From: a virus
Direction: 5' to 3' (one strand)
Length of the DNA stretch: 36,492 nucleotides
IMG/VR virus record: IMGVR_UViG_3300034524_000040
Coordinates: 1-36,492 of that record
Shown here: piece after piece, positions 1 through 8,127 of the stretch
Layout: each line of letters begins with the position of its first letter
Numbering within the stretch: position 1 is the stretch's first letter
Program-made: the position numbers and the translations under genes
Notes under the pieces: generated by a model
Seen by the model: the letters and a program-made list of their open reading frames with translations, nothing else
Database searches by the model: none
Told to the model about the DNA's origin: nothing

Positions 1-115
1 TCGTTTCTCTGGTCTGGTTGGCGGAAAATGGTTGTGTGAGATGACTTCGGCGCATATTATCAAGGCGTTACGAGGAGCGCGGGCTTTGAGACTGTTTTGC
101 GGTAGGTCGGCGTTC

Positions 116-183
116 CCTCCACCATTCAAGGAATTTATAGGGTTTCACGCCGTCTCACCAGACCGTGAAACCCTTTCCTTTTG
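116..183. repeat. attL: attL: 68-bp direct repeat, left prophage boundary
   Basis: The 68 bases match 36381-36448 exactly and the match stops on both sides, which is what site-specific integration leaves behind. The integrase gene lies just inside the left copy and an excisionase gene just inside the right copy. Within the repeat, 10-bp arms (about 144-153 and 168-177) form a hairpin followed by a T-rich run, so the att core carries an intrinsic-terminator-like element reading on the plus strand. The repeat begins CCTCCACCA, like a tRNA or tmRNA 3' end, but no T-arm precedes it on either side, so the host target is not identified. Confidence 0.95.
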
Positions 184-218
184 GGGCTTTCCCATCTCTT
201 TGTGTCTCACCCCATCGC

Positions 219-286
219 TTTACAGCACAAGCAAAGTGGGGGTACAAAGGGGGTACATTTTGATACCCCCGCGAGGATGTACCCCC
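219..286 (+). promoter_or_regulatory. Integrase arm-type sites and possible int promoter
   Basis: GGGGGTACA occurs at 238-246 and 249-257 in direct orientation and inverted at 278-286, ending one base before the int start codon. The same motif occurs twice near the right end (36293-36301, 36305-36313). Repeats of one short motif on both sides of an att core are expected for arm-type binding sites of a tyrosine integrase or its excisionase. A weak promoter (TTTACA at 219-224, 18-bp spacer, TACAAA at 243-248) would overlap the first site, and the inverted site lies between the ribosome site (GAGGA 273-277) and the start, so occupancy could repress int. The motif is seen; the binding protein is inferred. 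Confidence 0.6.
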
Positions 287-1483
287 ATGAAGCTTACCGA
301 CACGCAAATCAAGAAAATCAAGCCCCAGGACACCGCCAAACGCTACTTTGACGGCGGCGGCCTTTACCTTGAAGTGCGCCCGAACGGAAGCCGGTACTGG
401 CGATACAAATACCGCTTTCAGGGAAAAGAAAAGCTTCTCGCTATTGGCGTGTACCCCGATATATCTCTTAAGGATGCAAGAACAGCCAGGGCAAACGCCT
501 CTGCCCTGCTCGACAAGGGCCTGGACCCTTCCACCGAAAAGAACAGCGGGCGGCGGATCACCGCACAGCCAGAAGCGCAGACCTTTGAACAGATCGCGCG
601 CGAATGGATGGACCTGCAAAAAGACGGTTGGGCGCAGTCCCATTACCGCACCGTCGTGCAACGCCTTGAGGGAAATGTCTTCCCCTTCATAGGGCAGCGC
701 CCCGTATCTGAGATACAGCCTATCGAAGTGCTGGACACCATAAAGCTCATGGAAGCGCGAGGCGTGCGCGAATCGGCACATAAGACCATGAGCATCTGTA
801 GCATGATTTTCCGCTATGCCGTGGCATCGTGCATTATCTCAAGCGACCCGACCCGAGACTTACGCGGCGCACTGGCCCCGGTTGTGCGAAGCCAGTTTGC
901 CGCGATTACCACACGAGCAGGTGCAGGCCAGTTGATGCGGGCAATACATGGCTTTGAAGGCTTCACCCTTACGCGCCTGATGTTGCTACTGCACGCCTAC
1001 ACCTTCTGCCGCCCTGGCGAAATTCGCGGTGCGGAGTGGGCAGAGATTGATATGGATGCAGCGTTATGGACCATTCCGGCCGAACGCATGAAGGGAAAAC
1101 GCGAACACTTGGTGCCGCTCTCACGCCAGGCACTTGAAGTGCTGAAAGCCGCGCAACCCATCTCCGGGCATGGCCGTTTCATCTTCCCATCCATCCGATC
1201 CGCCGCCTACCCCATGTCAAACAACACGGCGAACGCCGCCATTCGAAGAATGGGATACGGGAAAGACGAAATGACCGCCCACGGGTTTCGAGCAATGGCG
1301 TCTACTATATTAAATGAAGAGGGGTACGACCCGGACGTGATTGAAAGGCAGCTTGCCCACGTTGAGACCAACAAGGTTCGGGCGGCTTATCATCGGGCGC
1401 AGTATTTGGAAGAGAGAAGAAAGCTGATGCAGGAATGGGCAGACTTACTAGACAGACTCCTCACGGAGGCCAAAAGGAATTAA
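287..1483 (+). CDS. int: Tyrosine integrase, P4 type
   Basis: A 398-residue site-specific recombinase that joins phage and host att sites. The N-terminal ~85 residues (starting MKLTDTQIKKIKP) are the DUF4102 arm-binding domain typical of P4-like integrases, followed by a SAM-like core-binding region (about 100-200) and the catalytic domain. Visible catalytic residues are R242 (in CRPGEIR), H332 and R335 (HGFR), H358 (LAHV) and the nucleophile Y368 (AAYHR). The start at 287 is chosen because the family begins here and a GAGGA motif precedes it; upstream in-frame codons run through the att repeat and are not credible. In the circular phage genome it would lie just downstream of attP and the excisionase gene. 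Confidence 0.97.
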   Translation: MKLTDTQIKKIKPQDTAKRYFDGGGLYLEVRPNGSRYWRYKYRFQGKEKLLAIGVYPDISLKDARTARANASALLDKGLDPSTEKNSGRRITAQPEAQTFEQIAREWMDLQKDGWAQSHYRTVVQRLEGNVFPFIGQRPVSEIQPIEVLDTIKLMEARGVRESAHKTMSICSMIFRYAVASCIISSDPTRDLRGALAPVVRSQFAAITTRAGAGQLMRAIHGFEGFTLTRLMLLLHAYTFCRPGEIRGAEWAEIDMDAALWTIPAERMKGKREHLVPLSRQALEVLKAAQPISGHGRFIFPSIRSAAYPMSNNTANAAIRRMGYGKDEMTAHGFRAMASTILNEEGYDPDVIERQLAHVETNKVRAAYHRAQYLEERRKLMQEWADLLDRLLTEAKRN

Positions 1484-1502
1484 AAGCGTTAAGGATTAGA
1501 GC

Positions 1503-2375
1503 ATGCCAACACCTTCTAGATTATATAAATACACACCCCCAGAATCTGCGGAACTGATACTTACAAACACATCACTCTTGTGGTCTAGCCCTTTAGAGTT
1601 CAACGACCCTGTAGAGCTAAAAAAAATCCCAATCCTATCGCCAACAATTGATGAATCAATACCACTATTTATTGATATTATTCTAAAAAATGCTTTTAAT
1701 AGCAAAAAAAATAATATTGAAAAATTTTCATCAACTTTTGCAGAATTTGCAGAAACAGCCAAACACGCCCTAAACAATGGCATGAATGCACAACAACTTA
1801 AGAACAGATTCAGCAATATTGATTTAACAAAAGAACTAATAGAAGATATAAAATTACAAATAGCGAACTCATTCAGCATCAGGGAACTAAGAATTCTTTG
1901 CCTGACAGAAGATGACAATAACGATATGATGTGGTCACACTATGCCTTAAATAGTACTGGATGTTGCATAGAGTTTAATTCTGACAGCGATTCACGGTCA
2001 CACTTTAATTTGGCAAAGAAAGTAAGTTACCATGATACAAATCCACCTATCGGAGACGCATTAAAAATACTAATATACGGAATACCTGAAGATATAGGTC
2101 AAAAATCTATTGATGCTATATTCTACACAAAGAACACATGTTGGACTCACGAAAAAGAATGGAGACTAATATATTTTAACAACGAGCAAGAAAACTCACT
2201 TTCCCACATTAACGAATTTAATCCCAAAGATATTATGTCTATCACATTTGGAGTAAATTCCAAAACTGATTGGATCAATAAATTGTCAGACATTGCCATA
2301 AAAAAATATGACCACATTCGAATTTACAAACGAGAAAGAACAGATGGCGACACTCAGAAAATACAATTAAGATAG
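1503..2375 (+). CDS. DUF2971 family protein, AT-rich cargo gene
   Basis: A 290-residue protein of the DUF2971 family. Its hallmarks are an N-terminal LYKYTPP...SAEL, then LWSSPLEFNDP, a central CLTEDDNNDMMWSHYA followed by GCCIEFN, and CWTHEKEWRLIYF toward the C terminus. The molecular activity of the family is not established; members often occur as accessory genes in mobile elements. The gene is far more AT-rich than the phage genes around it and is transcribed alone, between int and the bidirectional terminator at 2388-2413. This points to a recently acquired cargo gene (moron), possibly a lysogen-benefit or defence gene, which is inference only. Confidence 0.8.
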   Translation: MPTPSRLYKYTPPESAELILTNTSLLWSSPLEFNDPVELKKIPILSPTIDESIPLFIDIILKNAFNSKKNNIEKFSSTFAEFAETAKHALNNGMNAQQLKNRFSNIDLTKELIEDIKLQIANSFSIRELRILCLTEDDNNDMMWSHYALNSTGCCIEFNSDSDSRSHFNLAKKVSYHDTNPPIGDALKILIYGIPEDIGQKSIDAIFYTKNTCWTHEKEWRLIYFNNEQENSLSHINEFNPKDIMSITFGVNSKTDWINKLSDIAIKKYDHIRIYKRERTDGDTQKIQLR

Positions 2376-2387
2376 CTTCCAACCCAA

Positions 2388-2413
2388 AAGCCCCCGACTT
2401 ACGCCGGGGGCTT
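2388..2413. terminator. Bidirectional intrinsic terminator
   Basis: A perfect 9-bp stem (AAGCCCCCG at 2388-2396 with its complement at 2405-2413) and 8-nt loop is followed by a T-rich stretch on the plus strand and by TTTT on the minus strand. It sits between two convergent genes, the DUF2971 gene and rha, and can end both transcripts. Confidence 0.9.
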
Positions 2414-2424
2414 CTTCATTTCAT

Positions 2425-3144
2425 CTAGTGGCCGCCGCTTAAGCGAGGGCGTTTTGTTCGTTGGTTGAACTGGCTCCAGGCATCCGCAAGCATGGCGTGA
2501 ACATCAACGTTCGGCTCCATGATGGAAAGCACATGCGCTTCCTTGATGGCCTGCTTGATTACGGTGTCTGTTTCCATGCCCACCAGATCGGCCAGCGCGG
2601 CGAAGTTCGCCAAGGTGAACTGGCGCCGCCCCTTGAGCATTTCAGAGAGCTCGAGCTTATGCTTTGGGGAAAGATACCGCTTGCCCGCGAAGTGCTCCAT
2701 ATTGTCATTGAACAGGGCCAGCCAATCAATGATCAGGCGAAGCAGGCAGGCTTCGAAGATGGTGGGGGTGAAGGGGTCCGCCGCAACGGGAAGCGCTTTC
2801 TGGCCGTGGCCACTTTCGGCAAGCGCCTGCTCCATCGCGTTGAAGGCTTCGATAAAGCGGATTTTCCACTGCATGGCCTTTTTGCCAGTGAAGCCCATTG
2901 CAAGGATGGTGAAGCCGTCGCGGGTTAGGTTGTACATAACCTCTTTGCGGCTTGTCCCATTCGGCCCCGGAACACTTCGCGACGTAGGCTCAAAATTGAG
3001 CCGACGAAAATCATCGGGAAGATCAAGAGACTCAATCTTCCGCACCACGTTCTTGTGGAACTTTCCGAAATGCTCGGCAACTTGCAAACTGGAAACGACA
3101 GGCCGACCCTCGACAAGGTCAACTGCTGGTGAGATTGCGGACAT
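2425..3144 (-). CDS. rha: Rha family phage regulatory protein
   Basis: A 239-residue protein of the Rha family, named from the lambdoid phage Rha protein, which affects phage growth in IHF-deficient hosts. The N-terminal ~100 residues carry the Rha domain: VVSSLQVAEHFGKFHKNVVRKIE (conserved FGKxHKNV-like motif), then YNLTRDGFTILAMGFTGKKAMQWKIRFIEAFN. The C-terminal half (about 120-239) has no recognised domain. The start at 3144 is preferred over an upstream in-frame codon because GGAGGA lies at the right distance. That ribosome site forms the foot of a long hairpin in the leader (3151-3216), which suggests translational control. Rha-type proteins often act as regulators or antirepressors; its target here is unknown. 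Confidence 0.9.
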   Translation of the reverse strand: MSAISPAVDLVEGRPVVSSLQVAEHFGKFHKNVVRKIESLDLPDDFRRLNFEPTSRSVPGPNGTSRKEVMYNLTRDGFTILAMGFTGKKAMQWKIRFIEAFNAMEQALAESGHGQKALPVAADPFTPTIFEACLLRLIIDWLALFNDNMEHFAGKRYLSPKHKLELSEMLKGRRQFTLANFAALADLVGMETDTVIKQAIKEAHVLSIMEPNVDVHAMLADAWSQFNQRTKRPRLSGGH

Positions 3145-3150
3145 GATGTC

Positions 3151-3216
3151 CTCCGTAGGTTTTCGAATGGGCACCCTTCAAATGAAAGATGCCGGGAGTT
3201 CGAACCTCCTACGGAG
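3151..3216 (-). promoter_or_regulatory. Long imperfect hairpin overlapping the rha ribosome-binding site
   Basis: Read on the minus strand, these 66 nt fold into one arm: a perfect 9-bp outer stem (3208-3216 with 3151-3159), a 6-bp TTCGAA/TTCGAA stem (3199-3204 with 3162-3167) and a 6-bp inner stem with one G-U pair (3188-3193 with 3170-3175). The outer stem includes GGAG of the rha Shine-Dalgarno (GGAGGA, 3149-3154), so folding should hide it. The stem looks superficially like a tRNA because of TTCGAAC, but no D or anticodon arm exists. Confidence 0.65.
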
Positions 3217-3526
3217 AGGCTGGGTATTTTAGGCCGAAGCCTTGGACATTTCCCCACTCCCGGCAAATATGCGCATAGGATAACCCTAAGATTTTCCAGA
3301 AACAATCTTGACTCTGGAAAAAGGGCATAAAAAAACCGCAATTATCGGTAGTGGCGGCGTCCGCCGTAGGGAGTTTCGACGCTCCGTAGGGGTAAGAGGA
3401 CATAATTTGGTAGGGAAGTCAAGAAGAAGACCAGCACAAAACTAGCTTGCCCCTAAGCCCGAACTAGCATAGACGATCATATATACACCCCACCGACACG
3501 AGTTCAGAACAAACGGAGATACCCCC
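3217..3526. other. Gene-poor interval between rha and the HNH-like gene
   Basis: No credible protein gene is visible in these 310 bases. Two further CCGTAGGGG-like elements flank GGAGTTTCGACGCTCC near 3362-3391, echoing the CTCCGTAGG arms of the rha leader hairpin. On the minus strand, ACCG/CGGT (around 3335-3350) precedes a run of seven T and may be a weak terminator. The interval therefore probably holds the rha promoter and leader; no convincing -35/-10 pair could be picked by eye. Confidence 0.4.
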
Positions 3527-4642
3527 TTGAGCGCCCCCAAAGTGTGCATTTTTTGCGGAGAAAAACCTCAATCCAAAACCAAAGAACACGTTATCCCGAA
3601 ATGGCTAATCGCACTCACAGGAGACACCAAAAGAGATGGATTCTGGGGACTAGATGCCAGCAATAAGAACGATATAAAACCACGTATATTTCCATTCGAC
3701 AAATTAACATTTCCAGCATGCTCAGAATGTAATAACAAATTTGGAGAAACTGAAAACAGGATAAAACCAATTATTATAAAGATTCTCTCTGAAGAAAAAA
3801 TTTCGTGCTACGAAATATCTGATCTTTTAACATGGTTTGACAAAGTGCGAACTGGACTTTGGCTTGGATCAAATTATCTCGAAAAAAATTCTATTGGAAT
3901 AAAGCCGAAATTTCACATTTCAACAAGGACTGATGTTTATGACAGGATGCTAATTATCAAAAAAGTTAATTCTACAAGAAAAAGACTCTCAATACTTGGA
4001 ATGTCAGAACCAGTTTTTCAAATGACACCAAGCGCCTTTGGCCTCATTATAAACGACATAATACTTTTAAATATTTCTTATGTATCATTATTTTCTGGCA
4101 GACTCGGCTATCCGCACATGAACTTAGATTCTGTTGTGAACAAAGACCAATATGCTGGCACGGCTTCACCAGGAACCAATAAAATAAAGAAGCCTTTAAT
4201 ACGCAATAATCTCATACCAACAATCAACTCCACAATAATATATCAACCAGTATTCTCCCACAAGCTATCATCAATTGATTGTGACAGCTATTACAAACTC
4301 ATATCTAACAATACATATCTCAATGAATTTGATGGAATTGGAAGAATATTTATACAAAACGGACAAGAATTAAAAACCATAGATGAAAATGATAAAATCA
4401 AAATCACACCAAATAAACCATCGAACCTACATGAATCCATTGAATCATTCAATTCTACAATAAATATTCTTAAGTGGCAATTATACACACTAGAATTGAC
4501 ACCTAGTAAATACAACGGACTAAAAGACGATGAAAAAGATTTAAAAGATTTTATAAAAACGATCAGACAATTGCAGAACCTCTGGATAAATACATATAAA
4601 ATACAGATCAAGAAATACAAAAAAGAACACTTTAAAAATTAG
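3527..4642 (+). CDS. HNH-nuclease-like zinc protein, AT-rich cargo gene
   Basis: A 371-residue protein. The N terminus has CIFCG (C7, C10), KEHVIPKWL (H21) and FPACSECNNKFG (C65, C68, N69-N70), the arrangement of an HNH-type nuclease with a zinc site made of two CxxC pairs. The remaining ~300 residues are lysine- and asparagine-rich with no recognised domain. Translation appears to start at TTG 3527, with CGGAG about nine bases upstream. The gene is strongly AT-rich compared with its neighbours and faces the end of the tail operon, so it is best read as transferred cargo. A defence role is plausible for such a gene but not shown. Confidence 0.7.
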   Translation: MSAPKVCIFCGEKPQSKTKEHVIPKWLIALTGDTKRDGFWGLDASNKNDIKPRIFPFDKLTFPACSECNNKFGETENRIKPIIIKILSEEKISCYEISDLLTWFDKVRTGLWLGSNYLEKNSIGIKPKFHISTRTDVYDRMLIIKKVNSTRKRLSILGMSEPVFQMTPSAFGLIINDIILLNISYVSLFSGRLGYPHMNLDSVVNKDQYAGTASPGTNKIKKPLIRNNLIPTINSTIIYQPVFSHKLSSIDCDSYYKLISNNTYLNEFDGIGRIFIQNGQELKTIDENDKIKITPNKPSNLHESIESFNSTINILKWQLYTLELTPSKYNGLKDDEKDLKDFIKTIRQLQNLWINTYKIQIKKYKKEHFKN

Positions 4643-4657
4643 TTCTAAAATTTCATA

Positions 4658-5647
4658 TCAACACACCTCTCCCTCAACATCCGTAACATACCCGCCAGCG
4701 CTCAACTTGTGCGTTACTCGGGTAATGCTCCATTCGCCATTCACGCCGGAACGGAAGCCGGAAAGGATTAGGCGGCCCTCTGCGGCTAGTTCCGGCCTTC
4801 CGGGAAGGCTTACGGAAAGGGTGGACTTTCCACGGCGGTAGGCTTCCAAAGAGGTTTGGGCGGCCTTTTCTGCGGCGGCCTGGTCAGGGTATACATGCCG
4901 GATACGGCGAACCGGCTCCCCTTCTCCGGCCGTGGCTTCCTTATCCTGGGCGGCGTTGGTATCGCGCCACACGGTAACAACCCGCTTATAGTCCTGTCGG
5001 CCTATCAGTTTAACAGAATGACTTGTGCCGCTTGTCCTGGCGATGGATACCGTGGGCATGCTCTTACCGCTTACGGTCTTTCCCTCGCCCTGGGGTACAA
5101 TGATCAACTTGCCGTCGTTGGCCTTGGCGATGCCACCAACGCTCTTTGCCACGCGGGTAAGCAGGTTCATGTTGCTTTCGTCCGCCTGGTCCAGGTGGGG
5201 CAACTTATGGCTTGCCAGCGCGGGGCTTACGGCAGGAGTAAGGCCATGCTCTGCGGCAATGGATGCGGCAAGGTCGCCAAGGGTGCGGGGGGTCCATGAG
5301 CGGTTATGCTGCGTATGCAATGCGGTGTACGCCTTGCTATCCTTCATCGGGGCGGCCTTGGCCGTAATGGTCATACGATCCGGCGGCCCTTTCAGTTCAA
5401 TCTCATCCACCACATACAGGCCCATAAAACGGGCGGCCCCTTCATAGCCCAACCATACGCGCAATTCCGCGCCGGTTGCAGGCAGATTGATGCCCGTGCC
5501 GCTGTCGTCCAGTTCCAGGGTCATGCAATCGGATGCGATACCCGCTTCATCCGTCAGGGTCATAGAAATAAACCGCTGCCGGATAGCTGCGGTTATGTCG
5601 TTGCCATTGGCTTCAATACGGTAAGAGGGGCGGAAGGTATCGGCCAT
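4658..5647 (-). CDS. D: Tail hub protein, P2 gpD (late control D) family
   Basis: A 329-residue homologue of P2 gpD, the hub protein that caps the tail tube at the baseplate and is structurally related to VgrG. Recognisable features are the N-terminal PSYRIEANGNDIT...RFISMTLTDEAG, LGYEGAARFMGLYVVDEIELKGPPD, LGDLAASIAAEHGL, and SNMNLLTRVAKSVGG, in the order found in the family. It is the last gene of the leftward late operon, three bases downstream of gene X. The order U-X-D matches P2. No terminator is evident in the 15 bp between its end and the convergent HNH-like gene. Confidence 0.93.
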   Translation of the reverse strand: MADTFRPSYRIEANGNDITAAIRQRFISMTLTDEAGIASDCMTLELDDSGTGINLPATGAELRVWLGYEGAARFMGLYVVDEIELKGPPDRMTITAKAAPMKDSKAYTALHTQHNRSWTPRTLGDLAASIAAEHGLTPAVSPALASHKLPHLDQADESNMNLLTRVAKSVGGIAKANDGKLIIVPQGEGKTVSGKSMPTVSIARTSGTSHSVKLIGRQDYKRVVTVWRDTNAAQDKEATAGEGEPVRRIRHVYPDQAAAEKAAQTSLEAYRRGKSTLSVSLPGRPELAAEGRLILSGFRSGVNGEWSITRVTHKLSAGGYVTDVEGEVC

Positions 5648-5650
5648 GCG

Positions 5651-5863
5651 CTAGTCCCACAGGCTTATGCCCCGTTCTTCAACGGGGGTTGGCAGGTCGG
5701 GAAGGGACATCACCACGCCTGCGGGCAGTAAAGGGCCATGCTTGGCAATGCCGGGATTCGCTTCAAGCACCAGGGCAACGGCCGTGGCCATGTCCGCCCT
5801 GTTGCCATAATATTGCCAGCAAATGCGGTCCAGGGCATCGCCCTCTTTCGTCTGGTACTGCAT
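5651..5863 (-). CDS. X: Tail protein X
   Basis: A 70-residue homologue of P2 gpX, a small tail protein with a LysM-like fold. The pattern GDALDRICWQYYGNRADM...VLEANPGIAKHGPLLPAGVVMSLPDL is diagnostic. The start at 5863 overlaps the stop of gene U (TGATG), with GAGGG upstream, so translation is probably coupled. Confidence 0.93.
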   Translation of the reverse strand: MQYQTKEGDALDRICWQYYGNRADMATAVALVLEANPGIAKHGPLLPAGVVMSLPDLPTPVEERGISLWD

Positions 5864-6255
5864 CAATATCCCTCATCATACTTACGCAGACGGATTGAAA
5901 ATTCGATTTGCAGCGGTGCGCCGCCACGCTCAAATGTCTTTTGCGTCTCGTTGATGGACAGAATAACCCACCGGCCATGCACATAACCCCGGCCATCTAC
6001 CATAAGAAGCGGCTCCCCCTTGGCGGCTTCCGTGCGCATGGCATCAAGCTGCCCCAGGCCGCCCCGGAAGGTAGGCAGAATAACCCCGTTCAGTGAAATG
6101 GAGTCTTCACCTGGTCCCGTGAACTGCAAGGCGGCAAGCTGGTTTACACGCTCCAACGCCTGCCAACGGTAGGCCGTGGCCCGTGAAAGTTGCTGATATG
6201 CGGCGGTATCCAGTGAAAACACATACGCGCCAAGCTTGATCATTACTCCGGCCAT
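5863..6255 (-). CDS. U: Tail protein U (P2 gpU)
   Basis: A 130-residue homologue of P2 gpU, needed for tail completion. MIKLGAYVFSLDTAAYQQLSRATAYRW at the N terminus and LGQLDAMRTEAAKGEPLLMVDGRGYVHGRWVILSINETQ in the middle match the family, whose usual length is similar. It lies directly after the tape measure gene (3 bp apart) and overlaps gene X by one base. Confidence 0.93.
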   Translation of the reverse strand: MAGVMIKLGAYVFSLDTAAYQQLSRATAYRWQALERVNQLAALQFTGPGEDSISLNGVILPTFRGGLGQLDAMRTEAAKGEPLLMVDGRGYVHGRWVILSINETQKTFERGGAPLQIEFSIRLRKYDEGY

Positions 6256-6258
6256 GCC

Positions 6259-8124
6259 CTACCCCCACGCAAAGCTTGCATCATCATACATAGCCCGACG
6301 GCCTTCTGCATTCTGGCGCTCCGTAATCTTGCGGGCCACGGCATCCGCTATGGCTTCCGGGTCCTGCCCTGGTGCCGCATGTACGTGTATGTCTCCGGTC
6401 TGGTTGTTGATGGTAGTTGCCCCGCCGCGTTGTACCGGCGGCAGATCAGGGACGGAAGCGGCAGGCGCTGAAGAACTGGCCGGCACATCGCTTGGCACAT
6501 CCGCACCAAAGAAGGTTTTTACCGCTCCCCACACGCCGCCAACGCTGAACGCCTGTTTCAGATCATCCCAGGCGGTAACCAGGCGATACACTCCGGCCAC
6601 GGCCAACCCGATAGCGGTAATGATCATTCCCAACGGGTTCGCCATAAGCGCCACGCCCACGGCCTTGATTGCCGCGCCAACGGCCAACATACCGGAACTG
6701 AGCGCGGGCAAGGCCATAGAGACAAGCGGGGCAAGTGCGCTGCCAACCTGCCACAGGCTTTGCCCGAACTGGAAAGCAGCAATGGCCGTCTTTGATGCCA
6801 TGAGCATGCCCACGGCAATAGCCAGGTTTTCAAAGCCCCCAAGCTTTTCGGCTGTCCAGGAAATCGCAGACCCGACAGACTGCATAACGCTCCATAGTCC
6901 CTGCCCGAAGGCGACAATCTTGGGTATGGATTCCTTGATGGAGTCACCCACGCCCACGATGGTAGCGCGGTTTTCGCGCAACCAGTCGGCCAGCTTCGGC
7001 CCCATGTCTTCGATAAGCGGGGCAAGTGCGCCACCCACCAGGCCGGAAACTTCCTGCCAGGCACTGCCGACCACAGCAGTAAAACGGCTCATGGCCGTAT
7101 TGTAGGCAAATGCGCCCTTCGTGCCTTCTTCGGTCAACAGATTCAGGCGCTTCTGTTGCGCAAGCAGATCGTTAACGCCTTCCTTCCTGGTGCGCAGATA
7201 GCCGATAAATTTGTTTGCCTCGCCGCCCATCAGAATATCAGCAGCGGAAACGGCCTTCTGGTGGTCGTCCAGGTTCTTCGCGGCTTCTGCTATGCGGTTG
7301 AACTGTTCCTCGGGCTTCAGGTCCTTCAATTCTTCAAACTGCAACCCGAGAATCTGCAATGCCTCGGTAACGGGCGTGATTTCGGCAAGCCCTTTGGATT
7401 CGCCTAATTTGTTGCTCATCTCTTCGATGAGGTCGCCCACGTTATCCGCTTCAAGCCCTGCTTCGGAAGCGATGCCGCCCCAAATGCGCATATACTCGCC
7501 AGAGATGCCAAGGCTCTTTGCAAGCCCTTCCTGCTTGGCGGTCATACTGTTAGTCATGGTTATAGCGGTGCCAACGGCTGCCGCTCCGGTAGTGATAACG
7601 GCGGTGAACTTGGCCGCCTCGCCAACCAGGTTACGAAACTTGCCGCCCACATCGGCATCCAGGGCTTTCTGGAATGCTTCATACTTACGCTGTGAACGCT
7701 CCATTTCTGCGGCAAGGCGGCGCTGTTCGCCCGCAAGCCGATGCGTATTTACTCCGGCCTGCGAAAGCTCATTGCCCAACTTGTCCAGGGCTTCGCGCTT
7801 GGTGGTATACGTCCGTTCAGCTTTTGCCGCCGCCCGTTCCGCCTGGTCAACGGCGCGCTTCATGGCTGCCGTAGGCTTTTCCGCGCTTTCAAATTCCTTA
7901 CGCAGTGCGGCCGCTTCCCGCTTCAACTCGCGGTACTCGCGGCCAGCCTTGCGCACGCCGTCAGGGTCATAGGCGTTAAGCTTGTCCTGCTTTTCCTTCA
8001 AATCCCGAATGGAGTCACCCACGCCGCTCAAGTCGCCCCGCACAGTACGCATAGCGGTGCGCATTGATCCGGCCACGGCGGCCCCAACTTCAATGACAGC
8101 AGAATACTTTCGCTTATCAGCCAT
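6259..8124 (-). CDS. T: Tail tape measure protein (P2 gpT-like)
   Basis: A 621-residue tail length-determining protein. Residues about 40-160 are charged, alanine-rich and predicted to form a long coiled coil; hydrophobic segments follow near 175-195 and in the region about 435-520, as in other tape measure proteins. The length fits a medium contractile tail. It lies directly downstream of the E/E' frameshift genes, the invariant position of tape measure genes. The extreme C terminus after a Pro/Ser linker (GQDPEAIADAVARKI) resembles a small conserved tail domain. Confidence 0.92.
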   Translation of the reverse strand: MADKRKYSAVIEVGAAVAGSMRTAMRTVRGDLSGVGDSIRDLKEKQDKLNAYDPDGVRKAGREYRELKREAAALRKEFESAEKPTAAMKRAVDQAERAAAKAERTYTTKREALDKLGNELSQAGVNTHRLAGEQRRLAAEMERSQRKYEAFQKALDADVGGKFRNLVGEAAKFTAVITTGAAAVGTAITMTNSMTAKQEGLAKSLGISGEYMRIWGGIASEAGLEADNVGDLIEEMSNKLGESKGLAEITPVTEALQILGLQFEELKDLKPEEQFNRIAEAAKNLDDHQKAVSAADILMGGEANKFIGYLRTRKEGVNDLLAQQKRLNLLTEEGTKGAFAYNTAMSRFTAVVGSAWQEVSGLVGGALAPLIEDMGPKLADWLRENRATIVGVGDSIKESIPKIVAFGQGLWSVMQSVGSAISWTAEKLGGFENLAIAVGMLMASKTAIAAFQFGQSLWQVGSALAPLVSMALPALSSGMLAVGAAIKAVGVALMANPLGMIITAIGLAVAGVYRLVTAWDDLKQAFSVGGVWGAVKTFFGADVPSDVPASSSAPAASVPDLPPVQRGGATTINNQTGDIHVHAAPGQDPEAIADAVARKITERQNAEGRRAMYDDASFAWG

Positions 8125-8127
8125 ATT

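Noticed and set aside
1-130. tRNA or tmRNA 3' end at the att repeat (CCTCCACCA)
   Set aside because: No GTTCGA T-arm in front of either copy; the left flank does not fold as a tRNA or tmRNA end.
32-286. N-terminal extension of the integrase frame
   Set aside because: It runs through the att repeat and lacks family similarity; the normal P4-type start is at 287.
3151-3217. tRNA gene suggested by TTCGAAC, a 7-bp acceptor-like stem and a T-arm-like hairpin
   Set aside because: Only about 66 nt, with no D-arm or anticodon arm; the long imperfect hairpin over the rha ribosome site explains the pairing better.
3209-3403. Small minus-strand frame upstream of rha
   Set aside because: No ribosome site, no family, and it crosses the hairpin.
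6236-7105. Plus-strand frames (289 and 253 residues) across the tape measure gene
   Set aside because: Antisense shadows of the coiled-coil gene, low-complexity and without ribosome sites.
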